64,000 nucleotides of DNA from Pardosa pseudoannulata (taxonomy: Eukaryota; Arthropoda; Arachnida; Araneae; Lycosidae): contig CM063500.1 in the NCBI GenBank assembly GCA_032207245.1, positions 85,255,245 through 85,319,244 on the forward strand, read 5' to 3'. Both the position numbers and the translations under genes were made by a program. Position 1 is the stretch's first letter, and each line of letters starts with the position of its first letter. Below the pieces are notes generated by a model. The model was not told the DNA's origin. It did no database searches and saw only the letters and a list, made by a program, of their open reading frames with translations. Below are positions 1-12,325 of the stretch, in pieces.

Positions 1-203
1 ATTGAGAACTTTGAAAACATTGTGACCACGAACCTATTTTAAGTGTTCCAGTCACCTTTAACAAACACGACGGTTCTTAGACCGGTTCGGGCTCCGAACC
101 TGCAACAATCTCTTATCATAAGAATAATTTATCTATTTAAATACACTTTATAATCCATTAATTTCAATTAAAAATAATTGTAATAGTGTGCTGATAGATT
201 TAA

Positions 204-762
204 CCCCTTCCGGTAAAATGACGAGTCTAGCTCGTCTTAAGTTTTTTATTCCATACCGCACAATGACGAGCTACACTCATCATGCGATTAAAGTTACTGT
301 TAAATATGATAATTAATTTAGTTTAAAATTTCTAGTGTTCTGAATTTGGCAACACTTTTATCACTTGTGAAAATCACAAGTCACTATTGCATATTGTTTA
401 CTTGGTACAAGTCATTGCCAAATTAATGAGTCAGAATAAAAGAAAACCTACTAAGAAAGGCCGTGTGTATTACAAGAATCAAATTAAAAGTGAGACTACT
501 TGGCGGTGTAAACAATTAAGAATTCCTTTGCACTTTGTTTTGAAAAGTACCACTAGCTTGAAGACTATTATCTGTATACCTTATTAATGTTTTGCTTTGA
601 TATTTTCTTAATTTTACAGTTTCTGATATTATTTAACACTATGCAAAAAGTAGATTTTAATTAAGAATATGTAAGAATTGTAAAATGAAACAATTTTCTT
701 AAATAAAAATTAAATGGTTATTTCATGCACAGTTTTTCATTATTAAATCATACCGGAAGGGG
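204..762 (+). mobile_element. Non-autonomous piggyBac-type element with CRD relic
   Basis: The element is bounded by TTAA at 200-203 and 763-766. Its terminal inverted repeats match perfectly over at least 12 bp (CCCCTTCCGGTA at the left, TACCGGAAGGGG at the right). TTAA duplication with CCC-starting ends is the hallmark of the piggyBac superfamily. An open stretch at about 420-590 on the plus strand encodes a basic run, then ETTWRCKQ and RIPLH. In the next frame it gives FEKYH followed by a stop. This matches the piggyBac C-terminal cysteine-rich domain (W-R-C-x-x-C ... CFxxYH), broken by a one-base slip and a Cys-to-Leu change. The DDE core is absent and the element is only 559 bp. Inference: an internally deleted, non-coding copy. 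Confidence 0.85.
420..587 (+). pseudogene. piggyBac transposase C-terminal cysteine-rich domain fragment
   Basis: This is a short reading frame inside the 204-762 element. It shows KKGRVYYKNQ, ETTWRCKQ and RIPLHF. A one-base frameshift then separates it from FEKYH-stop, the usual end of the domain that binds the transposon ends in piggyBac. No catalytic aspartates are present. It cannot make transposase. Confidence 0.65.
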
Positions 763-931
763 TTAAATGAATAAAATAACATTCCCCATACATTGATTTA
801 TTCAAACTTTTTCCGTTACAAATTGAAACTTTTTGGTATTATGCGATTTGAAAAGAAAGTGATCTTTAAATCCAGTGTAAATATTGTTTATCTCACTATA
901 TTTTTTTTAGTTATATAATCAGCCGTCTTAA

Positions 932-1627
932 CCACTTAACGTGCTCCCTCGAGTTAACTCTAGCGGCGTTGTACTTTATGTTACTATAATATTTCACACT
1001 CCAATGTAATCGAGAATTGAAAATAACAATGTGAAAGCAAAAAAAACAATCGTTTTATGATATTTATCATTTACATGAGATTGTAAACTACAACACTTAC
1101 TTATTCAAGTATAAAATATATATATTTTTTTCTACTTATCACTTACGACTTATCTCTTTCTTATAAGCCGCTTTGCGACAGCGTATTCAGATTCAGATTC
1201 TGATTCGCTCATTTTTCAATATATATTTTACTAAAATATAATGTAAAATAAAATATAATTGTTAACTATTTTAGCACTAAGCTCTGGCTGTAAAGACATC
1301 CTTGACTCGAGGCGTCACTTTATGTACTTTACTCTTGAGATATGAAACATAAGGGTTTCATATTTGATACCTACGCATCAAGGGATGACACATGCTACTG
1401 CCAATTGGTAAATTGTCTACCAATTGAACAATATACTTTTTCGACAATAATAATAATATTCTAAAAATTAGAAATCATACCAATTGTATAAATATCCAAT
1501 ATACTCAAATTTTGATTATTCCTGGTTTTTTGGGGGGGAGGGGCAAGACAACGGTTTAAATTGTGTTTTTTACATTTAAAAAATTGTTTTTTTGCCAGAC
1601 TTTTAAAAAAAACCTTGCATTAAAGGG
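932..1627. mobile_element. TTAA MITE, older copy of the 36-43 kb array MITE family
   Basis: The element is flanked by TTAA at 928-931 and 1628-1631. The left end (CCACTTAACGTGC, then TCGAGTTAACTC and GCGGCGTTGTACTTT) matches, in reverse, the right ends of the five MITEs in the array at 36.5-43.6 kb. The right end (TTGCATTAAAGGG before TTAA) matches their left ends. It is therefore a diverged, inverted relative located outside the array. I see no clear CRD in it; the interior is AT-rich and non-coding. Confidence 0.7.
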
Positions 1628-1701
1628 TTAAAACAAGTTTTACTTGATAAAGGATGACAGGTACCAACTGAAACAGTTTTATGTTATAATTCTACTCTTA
1701 A

Positions 1702-2330
1702 CCCTCTAAGCGGTTTGCACGTACAATTCCACCAAACCGATGATGTCTCCAAACGTATAGTTTTCGACCTCAAAAATTCATCCGAAAATAGATGTAATGT
1801 ACATTTCTGTCAGTGCTTTCCCCCATGGAGTTTTGCGGTAGAAGGGTCAGGTCGATTGTTTAGGAACTGCACCCCTCTTTGACTTACATTTATAGAGGGA
1901 TGCACCCCTGAGTCACAAAGACGATGATAGATTTTCATGGCTTTGTAAATATCTATTTCGAAGTCTTCTGTAACTGATGTATCTTTAAATGCACCCTTTA
2001 AATATCTTGGAAGAATTTCGTAAAAAATATATAAAGATGTCTCTCAAAGAATATTTTTATTTGTACTTTTAGAATCCATTATTTCTTATGGGATGATCTT
2101 CCAGACTTGTCGAGCTTTATGTGTATTAAAAATTAACAATCTATAATATCTATTTACATATCTATTTATAACCGGAAGTAAAGGGACAATGACGAGTGAG
2201 GGTTTCACACATTCCATTGTAGTAGACAAAGGGTGAAGGAAAAAATCACAAAACGCTTTGGCCACTGACACAGTAAACATTTAGCGTATTTTTAGAGACT
2301 TTTTTTCCTCGATGTGTTCCACTCGGAGAG
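1702..2330. mobile_element. TTAA-flanked non-autonomous element, family B copy 1
   Basis: TTAA occurs at 1698-1701 and 2331-2334. The ends are CCCTCTAAGCGG and, reversed, CTCTCCGAGTGG, an imperfect inverted repeat of piggyBac type. About 600 bp of the interior is shared in opposite orientation with 11708-12325. The shared parts include the stretch around CATGGAGTTTTG and the CCACTCGGAG end. No transposase domain is recognised, and the short open frames inside are not supported by any motif. Confidence 0.7.
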
Positions 2331-2334
2331 TTAA

Positions 2335-4208
<1,874 letters not shown>

Positions 4209-4383
4209 ATTCACGTGTGTAAATGTATGAAAATCATTAAATATTATGAAACCTATTTATATAATTACATGATGAACATAAGTACGCAAAATTAAAATTC
4301 ACTATAAGAAACTTTTAAATTACTATATATTTATTCTATATACTTTTTAAATAACTTTAAATACTTTTTATATTTATATGCTT

Positions 4384-4388
4384 CTTAC
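4384..4388 (-). other. Splice donor of the receptor exon
   Basis: The sequence GTAAG directly follows the exon end GACAG on the minus strand. It fits the donor consensus exactly and places the intron inside the Arg codon of the DRY motif. Confidence 0.85.
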
Positions 4389-4879
4389 CTGTCAATACTC
4401 ATTGCAAATATGGTGAAGACGGAAGTAGACACAGTTAAATTCGCTATGAAGTTGCTTATAACACAGAACACCTCTCCAAATGGCCAGTGACTCTCCAACA
4501 TGAATACGAAATTGAAAGCTGCATTACCACTAGCCATCAAGAAGTCAGCAACTGACAGATTCAGGAGAAACAAGTTGGTTATAGTCCTCATCCGCCTGTG
4601 TGCTAGTATTATCCACATAACGATCGCATTGCCAATTACGGCAACTGTTATCATCGTTCCAAACACTAAAACCCAGAACAGTTGATGCTGCCAAGGTAGA
4701 TGATAAGGTCGACTCAGGAGGTCTTTTGGAACAAACTGACTGACACAGAAATCCCATGTCGATTCAGATGTGCTGTTAAGATCATCTGTACCGTTGATGC
4801 AGTTCGAAACATTATGAAGCACACCATTTCGAAGGTAAATCTCTAACAGGTCAACTTCTTTCTTTTGGATATTTCCCAT
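4389..4879 (-). CDS. TkR86C-like: Tachykinin/natalisin receptor-like GPCR, 5' coding exon
   Basis: This exon encodes the N-terminal part of a rhodopsin-class neuropeptide receptor of the tachykinin group, a plasma-membrane receptor that normally couples to G proteins. Read from the ATG at 4879 it gives 163 codons plus two bases. Residues 1-66 form the extracellular tail with N-glycosylation sequons at N23, N29 and N35. TM1 is about 67-92 (GN at 83-84), followed by the family signature IVMWIILAHRRMRT. TM2 is about 103-128 with LSVAD (D112). ECL1 holds W132 and C139. TM3 is about 140-162 and runs into SIDR. The exon ends GACAG, then GTAAG (donor 4388-4384), splitting the Arg codon of the DRY motif. 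NFIANLTVSTSVFT resembles Drosophila TkR86C more than TkR99D. An in-frame stop lies upstream at about 4958-4960. The remaining TM3-TM7 exons are not in the 4.4 kb to the left, so they must lie outside the window. Confidence 0.9.
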
Positions 4880-5426
4880 TGTTAGTTCTTGAAATTTGAC
4901 CTTTTCTACTATGGGTAATTTTTGTGCTGTTATCACATTTTGTTTTATGTTCTGTAGTTATTTTTCTTAGTTAAGATATGAAATAGAAATTTGGTACAAA
5001 ATATATTTTTACTTGACAATAGCACCAAACTGTTAAAAACAATTCACTTTTGAAAAATAAAAACAAAATCCAGCGAAAATTTATATCATATTACAACAGT
5101 ATTTTTGGAACTTGTATAAAAATTCACCAAGTATTATTAATAAAACAAGTTTATATTTAATACCGTTAGAAGATATATGATATATTTAAATCCTAGTAGT
5201 ACCGTAAAAGCAATGTAAATTTATATCAATACAAATAAAAATGTAAAATTTTTTATTTAAACTATTAAAAGATTTACTATTCCTTTCACAATATAACTAA
5301 TTAATTTAGAAAGTGAAACTTATTTCTGCTATTACGGCTATGCAGCTTTAGAATTTACAGTAAGAATAATCATAGATAGTTTTGAAATATTTAAAAAATT
5401 CTCTCGAATATTTTCCTGCATTAGAA
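4880..5426. other. Upstream side of receptor exon (5' UTR or intron)
   Basis: On the minus strand a possible acceptor (AACTACAG) lies near 4952, about 70 bp ahead of the ATG. The rest is AT-rich sequence without coding potential. Whether transcription starts here or the exon is joined to an upstream non-coding exon cannot be told from sequence. Confidence 0.35.
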
Positions 5427-5682
5427 GTAATCATAATGAATTTATTTATCACAATTAAAATTGTTTAAATCATATTTAAACTTACCTATTGCAATATAAC
5501 AAACAAAGGTAAGATGTTTTCGATATTATTTAAATACATATATTGAAAACATCACCGTAATCATAATGAATTTATTTATGACAATTAAAATAGTTTAAAT
5601 GTTTAAACTTACCTATTGCAATATAACAAAGGTAAGAAGTTTTCGAAATTATTTAAATACATATATTGTAAACATCACCTCG
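5427..5682. repeat. Two-copy tandem repeat, about 130 bp
   Basis: The segment starting GTAATCATAATGAATTT at 5427 recurs at 5557 with few changes, up to AAACATCACC. It contains AAACTTACCTATTGCAAT in both copies. Confidence 0.85.
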
Positions 5683-5939
5683 AAGTTAAATTTACTGTCT
5701 TGGGTTATTAAAAACCACTAGAAAATCTTTTATATATTTATAAAATCTTACTTTACCTTATATTATTATCTAAAATTAGTACATTCAAATCACAATTCAT
5801 TCTTCTAAAAAAAGATATTTAAATAAAAAAATTAATTTGAAAGATAAAATAAAAATAAGATTTTATATTCAGTGATTCCGTATTTATGTCAGTCTACGAT
5901 TCCCGTCTTATCCCATTTATAAATATTTAGTTTCACATT

Positions 5940-6160
5940 TGTTTTTACGCGTGATAACTGAATTATTCACACTCCCGGACACACTAAAGTTTTCTTCTCA
6001 CTCTCGGCACCCTTCTTCCCTCTTCGCTGTTAGAATGCAAGCTACGACGACGTCCAGAGCAAATTTCCCGATTTAGTTACAACCCCTAGCGGTGAATTCG
6101 GGAATACCAGTTCTAGAAACGACTTATCACAGTTTTTCTCAAGTGAGCCGTTCTAGTGTA
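5940..6160. other. Locally GC-richer block upstream of the receptor exon
   Basis: This block of about 200 bp stands out from its AT-rich surroundings. It lies 1.1-1.3 kb upstream of the receptor start codon on the minus strand. It has no convincing reading frame. A non-coding first exon or promoter of the receptor gene is possible but rests only on position and composition. Confidence 0.2.
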
Positions 6161-6559
6161 CCCATAAAAATTTCTCAGCAACTGGTAAAGAAAACAAGCG
6201 ATTTTAAACTACTTGTACGTTTTAAGATAAAATCTAAAAGGCATTTTAAATATCAATTTAAATACTAATAATGGATTTTAACAAGAAAAATCAATCACAG
6301 TTTACCTACATAAAGCTCTCTGAGTTCTCAGCCAATTTTTTCGTAAACTGTAAGCTAAACGAGCTGTTTTAATTTAAATAATGTTTATACTGAAATTCAA
6401 TGTATATTGCAATGAAAATAAAACAAAAATTTCCAAAAAAAATTGTTTTACAGCGGTCAGAAGCTTTACTTCGTTCCTAATAAAAAAAATAAGCAGGTAT
6501 AATCTAAATTGACTTTTATAGTAGAAAATAAAGTAAATAAGTGCAAATAAAAACCGAAA

Positions 6560-7930
6560 ACATCAAATCAGATTTATTGGAACATATCACAGTCTTATTC
6601 CAACATGTAAAATGTAACGTGAACTACAGATCTTACATATTAAATGGAATATAACTTTAATAAAAATTACAGATCATAAATTATAGAAAAAATATAATTT
6701 TAATATAAATTGCAGATATTTTTTCTGGGTCGTTTTAGAGTACTCATAAGTATTTCTCTACAGCTGCTAAACAAGTAAATTTAAGCTGGAATTGTGTTAT
6801 ATTAAAATTAATATCGTGTTTTTATTGAAATAGATTATAGCTTTTCTTCCAAAATAAGTAGTTTTGATCTGCTTAAAATTGCTTCATAACTCATAAGTAT
6901 TTCACTACAGCTGCTAAACTAAACAAGTAAATTTAAGCTAGAACTGTGTTACATTAAAAGTAATATTGTGATTTTATAGAAATATATTATCTCTTTTTCC
7001 AAAATAAGTAGTTTTGATCTCCTTAAGATCATTTTTTCATAACTTATAGAGTAATTGGGATAGATCACAGAATTTTTCCAACATGTAAAACGTAATGTGG
7101 ATTAAAGATCATAAATAATAAGAAATATACTTTCAATAAAAATTGCAGGTGTTTTTTTTCTAATAGGAGTCTTTTTAGAGTGCTCATAAGTATTACTCTA
7201 CAGCTGCTAAACTAAACATATAAATTTAAGCTGGAACTGTGTTATACTAAAAGTAATATTGGGGTTTAATTTAATTAATTTTTTCGAAATAAGTAGTTTT
7301 TATATGATCATTTTTATAACTTCTAGAGTAATTGGGATATATCACAGAATTTTTCCAACATGTAAAATGTCACTTGGATTTCAGATCATAAATGATAGAA
7401 GAAATAATCTTTTAATAAAAATTGCACATGTTTTTTCTAATAGGAGTCTGTTTAGAGTGCTCATAAGTATTACTCTATAGTTTCTAAATTAAACAAATAA
7501 ATTTAGGCTGGAACTGTGTTTGTTATACTGAATGTAAAATTGTAGTTTTATTTAAAGAGATTAGTTTTTTTTCCAAAATAAGTAAATTTTATCTGCTCAT
7601 GAACATTTCTTTGTAACTTCCAGAGTAATTGGGATTATTCAGAAACTTTTTCCAACATGTAAAATGTAACGTGTGTTATAGATAATAAATGAAAGAGGGT
7701 ATATACCTATAATATAAATATTTATAACTTCTAAAGTATTTAAGAATTTTATATTGTACGTAATATAGTAAAATTTAAAGCATATTACAAATAATAAATG
7801 AAAATGTATGGTAATTTTACTGGGAAGTAACACAGATTTTTTTCTAAAATGAGGCTGTTACAAATGCTTATAACCATTTCTCTATATCAATTAAACTAAA
7901 CAAGAAGTTTTAAGCTTCAATTCTGACAAA
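6560..7930. repeat. Decayed tandem repeats, units of about 280 bp
   Basis: The phrase CTCATAAGTATTNCTCTACAGCTGCTAAA recurs near 6745, 6895, 7180 and 7460, with a weaker copy near 7870. CCAACATGTAAAATGTAACGTG recurs near 6600, 7080, 7355 and 7650. Spacing is irregular and divergence is high, which indicates an old array. Confidence 0.75.
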
Positions 7931-9264
7931 CAGTAAAATCTAAAGTACTTAAGAATAAATGAGTGAAAGAATTTTTTTTGATTTTATAAGAACAAAGCAC
8001 CAAAATATTTTATTTAGTATAATTCGAGACGCATGTTTTTTCAAAATAAAATAACATTTTTACTTTTTTAGCTCAAATAATCATATCATGTTTCCAAATT
8101 CCGAGAAAACAATACGTATAAATTTTAACAAAAGTTAAATAAAAAGATAATATACTATGATTTTGCACAAATAGTTTGACAATTTTTTAAGACAAATCAA
8201 ATTCAACTGTTTTTATTATACATAAAGCAACTAAATACTTTAAAAAACCACAGCTTCGAGACTTATCTATATTTTAAATAGGTTTATATTTAAAAATCTC
8301 AAAAATCGTAAATTATCTCTATGCATATTAAACTTTAAGCATTTAATTGAAAATAAATCGTAGATGATTATATTCATAAATAATGAAAACTTGCCAGTAT
8401 TATTGGATATAAGAGAAATATTTCGTACATATTTTTTTCAATGTATACTTATATTCTTTAGAAACTGAAAAAATAATAATTACAAGTGTGCTTTCTTATA
8501 TTCTGTAAAATAAACGCAAAAATAAACTAATGTATAAAATATGGATAAAAGGTCCTATATTTGTAGATATATTTGTTTATTTCATAAATACAAAATCCAA
8601 CACATAATTCATATTCCCTTGTGGTTATAATTACTTACCTCAAAGACAATAAAATACTATATTGTTAATTAGATAGTCGAGGAACAAATAGAAAACTCAA
8701 ATATCCATAATAGAAAGTCTTTGTTTAGCACTCAACACTTGACAGCAAGGAGAATTATCTCACTGATATATTTGCTCTTTTATACTGCAGAGTAGTATTC
8801 TAGAGTACCAATTCAACAAAATATAAAATGTTCTAATATATTTTAGAACAAACAGAAAATAAATGTAATTAAATTCAAATTAAAACTTCAGAAACACCTG
8901 TTCAGTTACTCCTAGAGCCTTCTTGCATAGAAATCCATATTGTTAACCTCTTCGTGAAAGAAGTATTGACAGAAAAGGTTTAAAAGCAGCAATATGCAAA
9001 TATAAGAATGAGTATATAAAGCGACTAATTAACTATTTGTATTCATACTCTTCATAAAATAGGATTAAAGTAACAGTGAAAAAAAAACACTATGGGACTT
9101 TTTATACCTCAACATCTAAGGTGTATGCTACATAAGAACCTAAGATAAAATATTTTCAAATACAATGTTACGAATTTGTGTAAAACTATATATAAATACA
9201 AAATTTTTGTACCAGAATTTCGTGTATAGTATGTAAATATCGAAAAATGTATGTGAGATGCGAA
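7931..9264. other. AT-rich DNA without recognised feature
   Basis: I see no gene, tandem array or transposon boundary here. Confidence 0.5.
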
Positions 9265-9268
9265 TTAA

Positions 9269-9660
9269 CCACTTCCTTACAAATTTTTTTGAAAAAAAAA
9301 ATTTCAAAAAATCATCACATTTTTTTATTTTATTAAATACAAGGAAATGACACAAATTAAAATATGTAGGTTTTAAGTTGAATTTTTAATTTGTTACAGG
9401 TATAACAGCATTTTGTTGTAATATTAGTTTACTATCCCGATTTATCTCTGGCAAATGCAAAAAAAAAGTTAAATATTAGTCTTTTTATGATATTTTTTAA
9501 ATAAGGCCAACACAAAATGATACCTGGCATTCCGTACACTGGCATCTTGTCTTTTTTGTTACTGGCTTACCTCTGGAATCTGTTTTACGGAACTACACAC
9601 TACACTGTCTCGTTGGATTTGAATAAGAACTGGAAAATACCTTTAGTTTAACCTGAGCGG
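9269..9660 (-). mobile_element. Short piggyBac-type element with CRD relic
   Basis: TTAA occurs at 9265-9268 and 9661-9664. The ends are CCACTTCC and, reversed, CCGCTCAG, so the inverted repeat is weak. On the minus strand, about 9620 down to 9490 translates without frameshift into PTRQCSV-stop, a linker, then KKTRCQCTECQVSFCV, where the first stop replaces an expected Cys. Degraded remains of the final FKKYH-type motif follow. This is a piggyBac C-terminal cysteine-rich domain lying about 40 bp inside the 5' end. The rest of the transposase gene is deleted. The call rests mainly on the CRD, because the ends alone would be thin evidence. Confidence 0.65.
9492..9623 (-). pseudogene. piggyBac CRD fragment with two or more stops
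   Basis: KKTRCQCTECQVSFCV and the preceding RQCSV mark the domain. A TAG stands where the second Cys should be, and stops interrupt the closing CFxxYH motif. It is a relic belonging to the 9269-9660 element. Confidence 0.6.
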
Positions 9661-9823
9661 TTAAAGACTAATGCCTCGTCTTCTTGATGTAGCAGAAAGC
9701 TCGTCAAGATGATTTTCTGAAATTATTTTTTCAATCAGTTTAAAACACGTGACCAGTCCTGCCAAAACAACCGCGAAACCAACAAAACTTGTCAAACTTC
9801 CAATCAAAGCTGAATATTTCATT

Positions 9824-10060
9824 TCATTTCCTCCAGGCTGAGTAAAACCGTGATAAAAGAAATCTTACCGACGAATTCTGCTTCACCCGAGTTTTCTCGA
9901 GATAATAATTAACTGCAATATATACGAACCCGAGATAACTTGGGATAATCAGGCAAGTAGTTAAATTGCTGTAGAATGTGCATTTAATCGCAGTTTCTCT
10001 GCAATTACAGTCCCCTAGCCGTAAAAACCGAAATACAGGTTGAGCTTGGCTACTTTTCAT
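9824..10060 (-). pseudogene. Cys-containing plus hydrophobic segment, duplicated, unknown
   Basis: A 78-codon open frame contains GDCNCRETAIKCTFY and a mildly hydrophobic stretch, and ends KQNSSVRFLLSRFYSAWRK. Removing 31 nt that begin GTAAG and end ACTCAG joins KQNS in frame to PGGNEMKYSALIGSLTSF. A strongly hydrophobic helix and then CFKLIEKIISENHLDE follow, down to about 9700. That arrangement recalls the end of a DEG/ENaC channel subunit, but the GxS filter motif is missing and I do not claim the family. The 31-nt stretch is too short for a normal intron and may be an insertion in a pseudogene. The same structure occurs at 12451-12702. Confidence 0.35.
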
Positions 10061-11090
10061 TACCGTGGATAATTGTTAATTCCGATATTTCGTGAGATAT
10101 CAATACGTTGGCGATATTTGCGGACACTTAATAATTTCATTAATTTGACAATATTTAATTAAAATTTTTTTGTCAGTTCACAAGATTCAGGATTCTCTAG
10201 AATATTTTTGAGGATTATCGTAGTTCTTGTTATGTGGCAAAACAATAAAAGAGGTATGCATACTGTTCTTAGTAGATTTCTATCATAAACTACAGATATG
10301 TTAGTGAGCTGTGGACTGAGTAGAATATGTAATGTAGAATTATACAACTGTAAATTGTTTATTATAAAAAATTTCTACAAGATTTTAATTCCCTTGTAAC
10401 ATCAACCAATTTCATCCAGAACATTTAACTGCAAAAAATTCTTAAATCTTAAAGACTGTACTATACACAAAACTCTACAGTACTTTTATAAAAATTTAGT
10501 CGTACAGTAGTATTGTATAAAAATTTAAATGATTTTAATAACTGAATCTGATTTTGTTAAATGTACTGAATAATGAAGGATTTTTTTTAGCTTGAACTAT
10601 ACTATAGTGAATATAATTATCTCAAAATATAATTTATTACATTTTGTATTAATAATTAAATGTTTTCAGACAAACCAAAATTTTTTTTTTTTGAACAATT
10701 ACAAATTTTAGACCTTTATTTTCTTATCTTTTTGAAATTTAGTGTCTAGTGGCATCAACCATTTTTAGCCCTTACATTCAACTGTATAAAATTCTCAAAT
10801 CTTAAAGTCTATACTGCACACAAAACTCTACACTACTTTTATAAAAAAACAATTAGTCCTACAGTACTATTGTACAGAAATTTAAATAATTTAAATCTCT
10901 GGATCTGAATTTGTTAAGTGTGCTGATTAATGAAGTCTTTTTTTAGCCTGAATTATCCTATAGTGAATAAAATTATTTCAAAATACTATTTATTACGTTT
11001 GTATTAATAATTAAATGTTTTCATACAAAACAAATTTTGTTTTTGAAAAATTAAAACATTTTAGACAACTCTATTAACTTATCACTTTGA

Positions 11091-11267
11091 TTTGGTTTGG
11101 TTTGGAGCGCTAAGGTCCACTTTTTGCAACAAGAGGGCTAATGAGACGTGGACCTACTGCTTTAAGCCGATTCTGAATGGCTACGAACATCCATGCCACT
11201 GCGGGATTCTTACCCACGAACTCCGGTACCGAAGGCGAGCACACTAACCAATCGGCCATCGTTCGGC
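11091..11267 (-). mobile_element. tRNA-derived SINE, copy 1
   Basis: Target-site duplications CTTATCACTTTGA (11078-11090) and CTTATCGCTTTGA (11268-11280) flank it. On the minus strand it starts with a tRNA-like head and an A-box-like TGGCCGAtTGG. Here the B box is altered to the reverse of GGATTCTTACCC. It ends in a (CCAAA)n tail. It matches the copies at 30880 and 63180. Pol III promoters inside the head drive such elements; they move with LINE-encoded reverse transcriptase. Confidence 0.9.
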
Positions 11268-11707
11268 CTTATCGCTTTGAATTTTTACTGAGTAGTCATA
11301 TCTACCAATTTTAGCCCTTGCATACAACTGTTTAAAATTTTCATTTTCAAATCTCTGGACCTTGTTTTGTTAAATGTACTGAATAATGAAGTCTTTTTTA
11401 TCCTGAATTATCCTATAGTGAATATAATTATCTACAAATATAATTTATTACATTCATATTAATAATTAAGTGTTTTCAGAAAAAAAAAAACTAAATTTTT
11501 GTTCTTGAAAAGTTAAAACATTTTATACAGTTTTATTTTCTTATCTCTTTGAAATTTAGTACCTAGTGGCATAACCAGTTTCAGCCTTTACATTCAGCTG
11601 CATAAAATTCTCAAATATTAAAAACTATACTATGAACAAAACTCTACACTAATTATATAAAGATTTAGTCCTAAAGTACTATTGTACAGAAATTTACATA
11701 ATTTTAA

Positions 11708-12325
11708 CCCTCCGAGTGGAACACATCTAGAAAAAAATTCTCCAAAATACTCTAAGGTCAGTGGCCAAAGAGTTCTATGATTTTGACCTTCACCCTTTGT
11801 CTATTAGAATGAAATATGGAAAACCCACTCTAGTTTTTGTCCTTTTACTTCCAGTTATATATAGATATATAAATAGATATTATAGATTGTTAATTTTTAA
11901 TACACATAAAACTCTTCAAGTCTGGAATATTACCAAATAAGAAATAATGGATTCTTAAAGTACAAATAAAAATATTCTTTCAGAGACTTATTTATATTTT
12001 TTATGAATGTCATCCAAGATATTTAAGGAGTGCAATGAGAGATACATCTGTTACTGCAAACGAAATACTTCGAAATAGAGATTTACAAAGCCATGAAAAG
12101 CTATCAGCGTCTTTGCGCCTCAGGTGGTAGGGTTGCATCCCTCATGAAATGTCAATGAAAGAGGAGTGCAGTTCCTAAACAATAGACCTGACCCTCCTAC
12201 CTCAAAACTCCATGGGGAATGCACTGGCAAAAATGTACATTACATCATTTTCGGAGCGTTTTTGGAGGTCGAAAATTGTACGTTTTGAAGTCATCTTCGG
12301 TTTGGCGTAATTGTACGTGAGGACC
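11708..12325. mobile_element. TTAA-flanked element, family B copy 2
   Basis: It starts at TTAA 11704-11707 with CCCTCCGAGTGGAACACATC and runs, in opposite orientation, along the 1702-2330 element as far as ACGTGAGGACCGCTCG. No second TTAA is present. The end abuts the start of duplicated-locus copy 2, so the element was cut by, or served as the junction of, the duplication. There is no coding motif. Confidence 0.7.

Larger units (their letters stand above)
9699..11703 (-). repeat. Duplicated locus, copy 1
   Basis: The segment from GCTCGTCAAGATG onward is shared with 12326-13720 at high identity. It holds a possible gene fragment at 9700-10060 and then an AT-rich tail made of roughly 360-bp tandem subunits. 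Each subunit begins near TTTAGTGTCTAGTGGCAT and CATTTAACTGCANAAAATTCT (starts near 10375, 10740, 11290 and 11555). The third subunit is split by a SINE. Confidence 0.85.

Noticed and set aside
9700..10060. Confident DEG/ENaC channel exon
   Set aside because: The Cys-containing segment followed by a hydrophobic helix is suggestive, but the GxS filter motif and the Glu spacing after it do not match.
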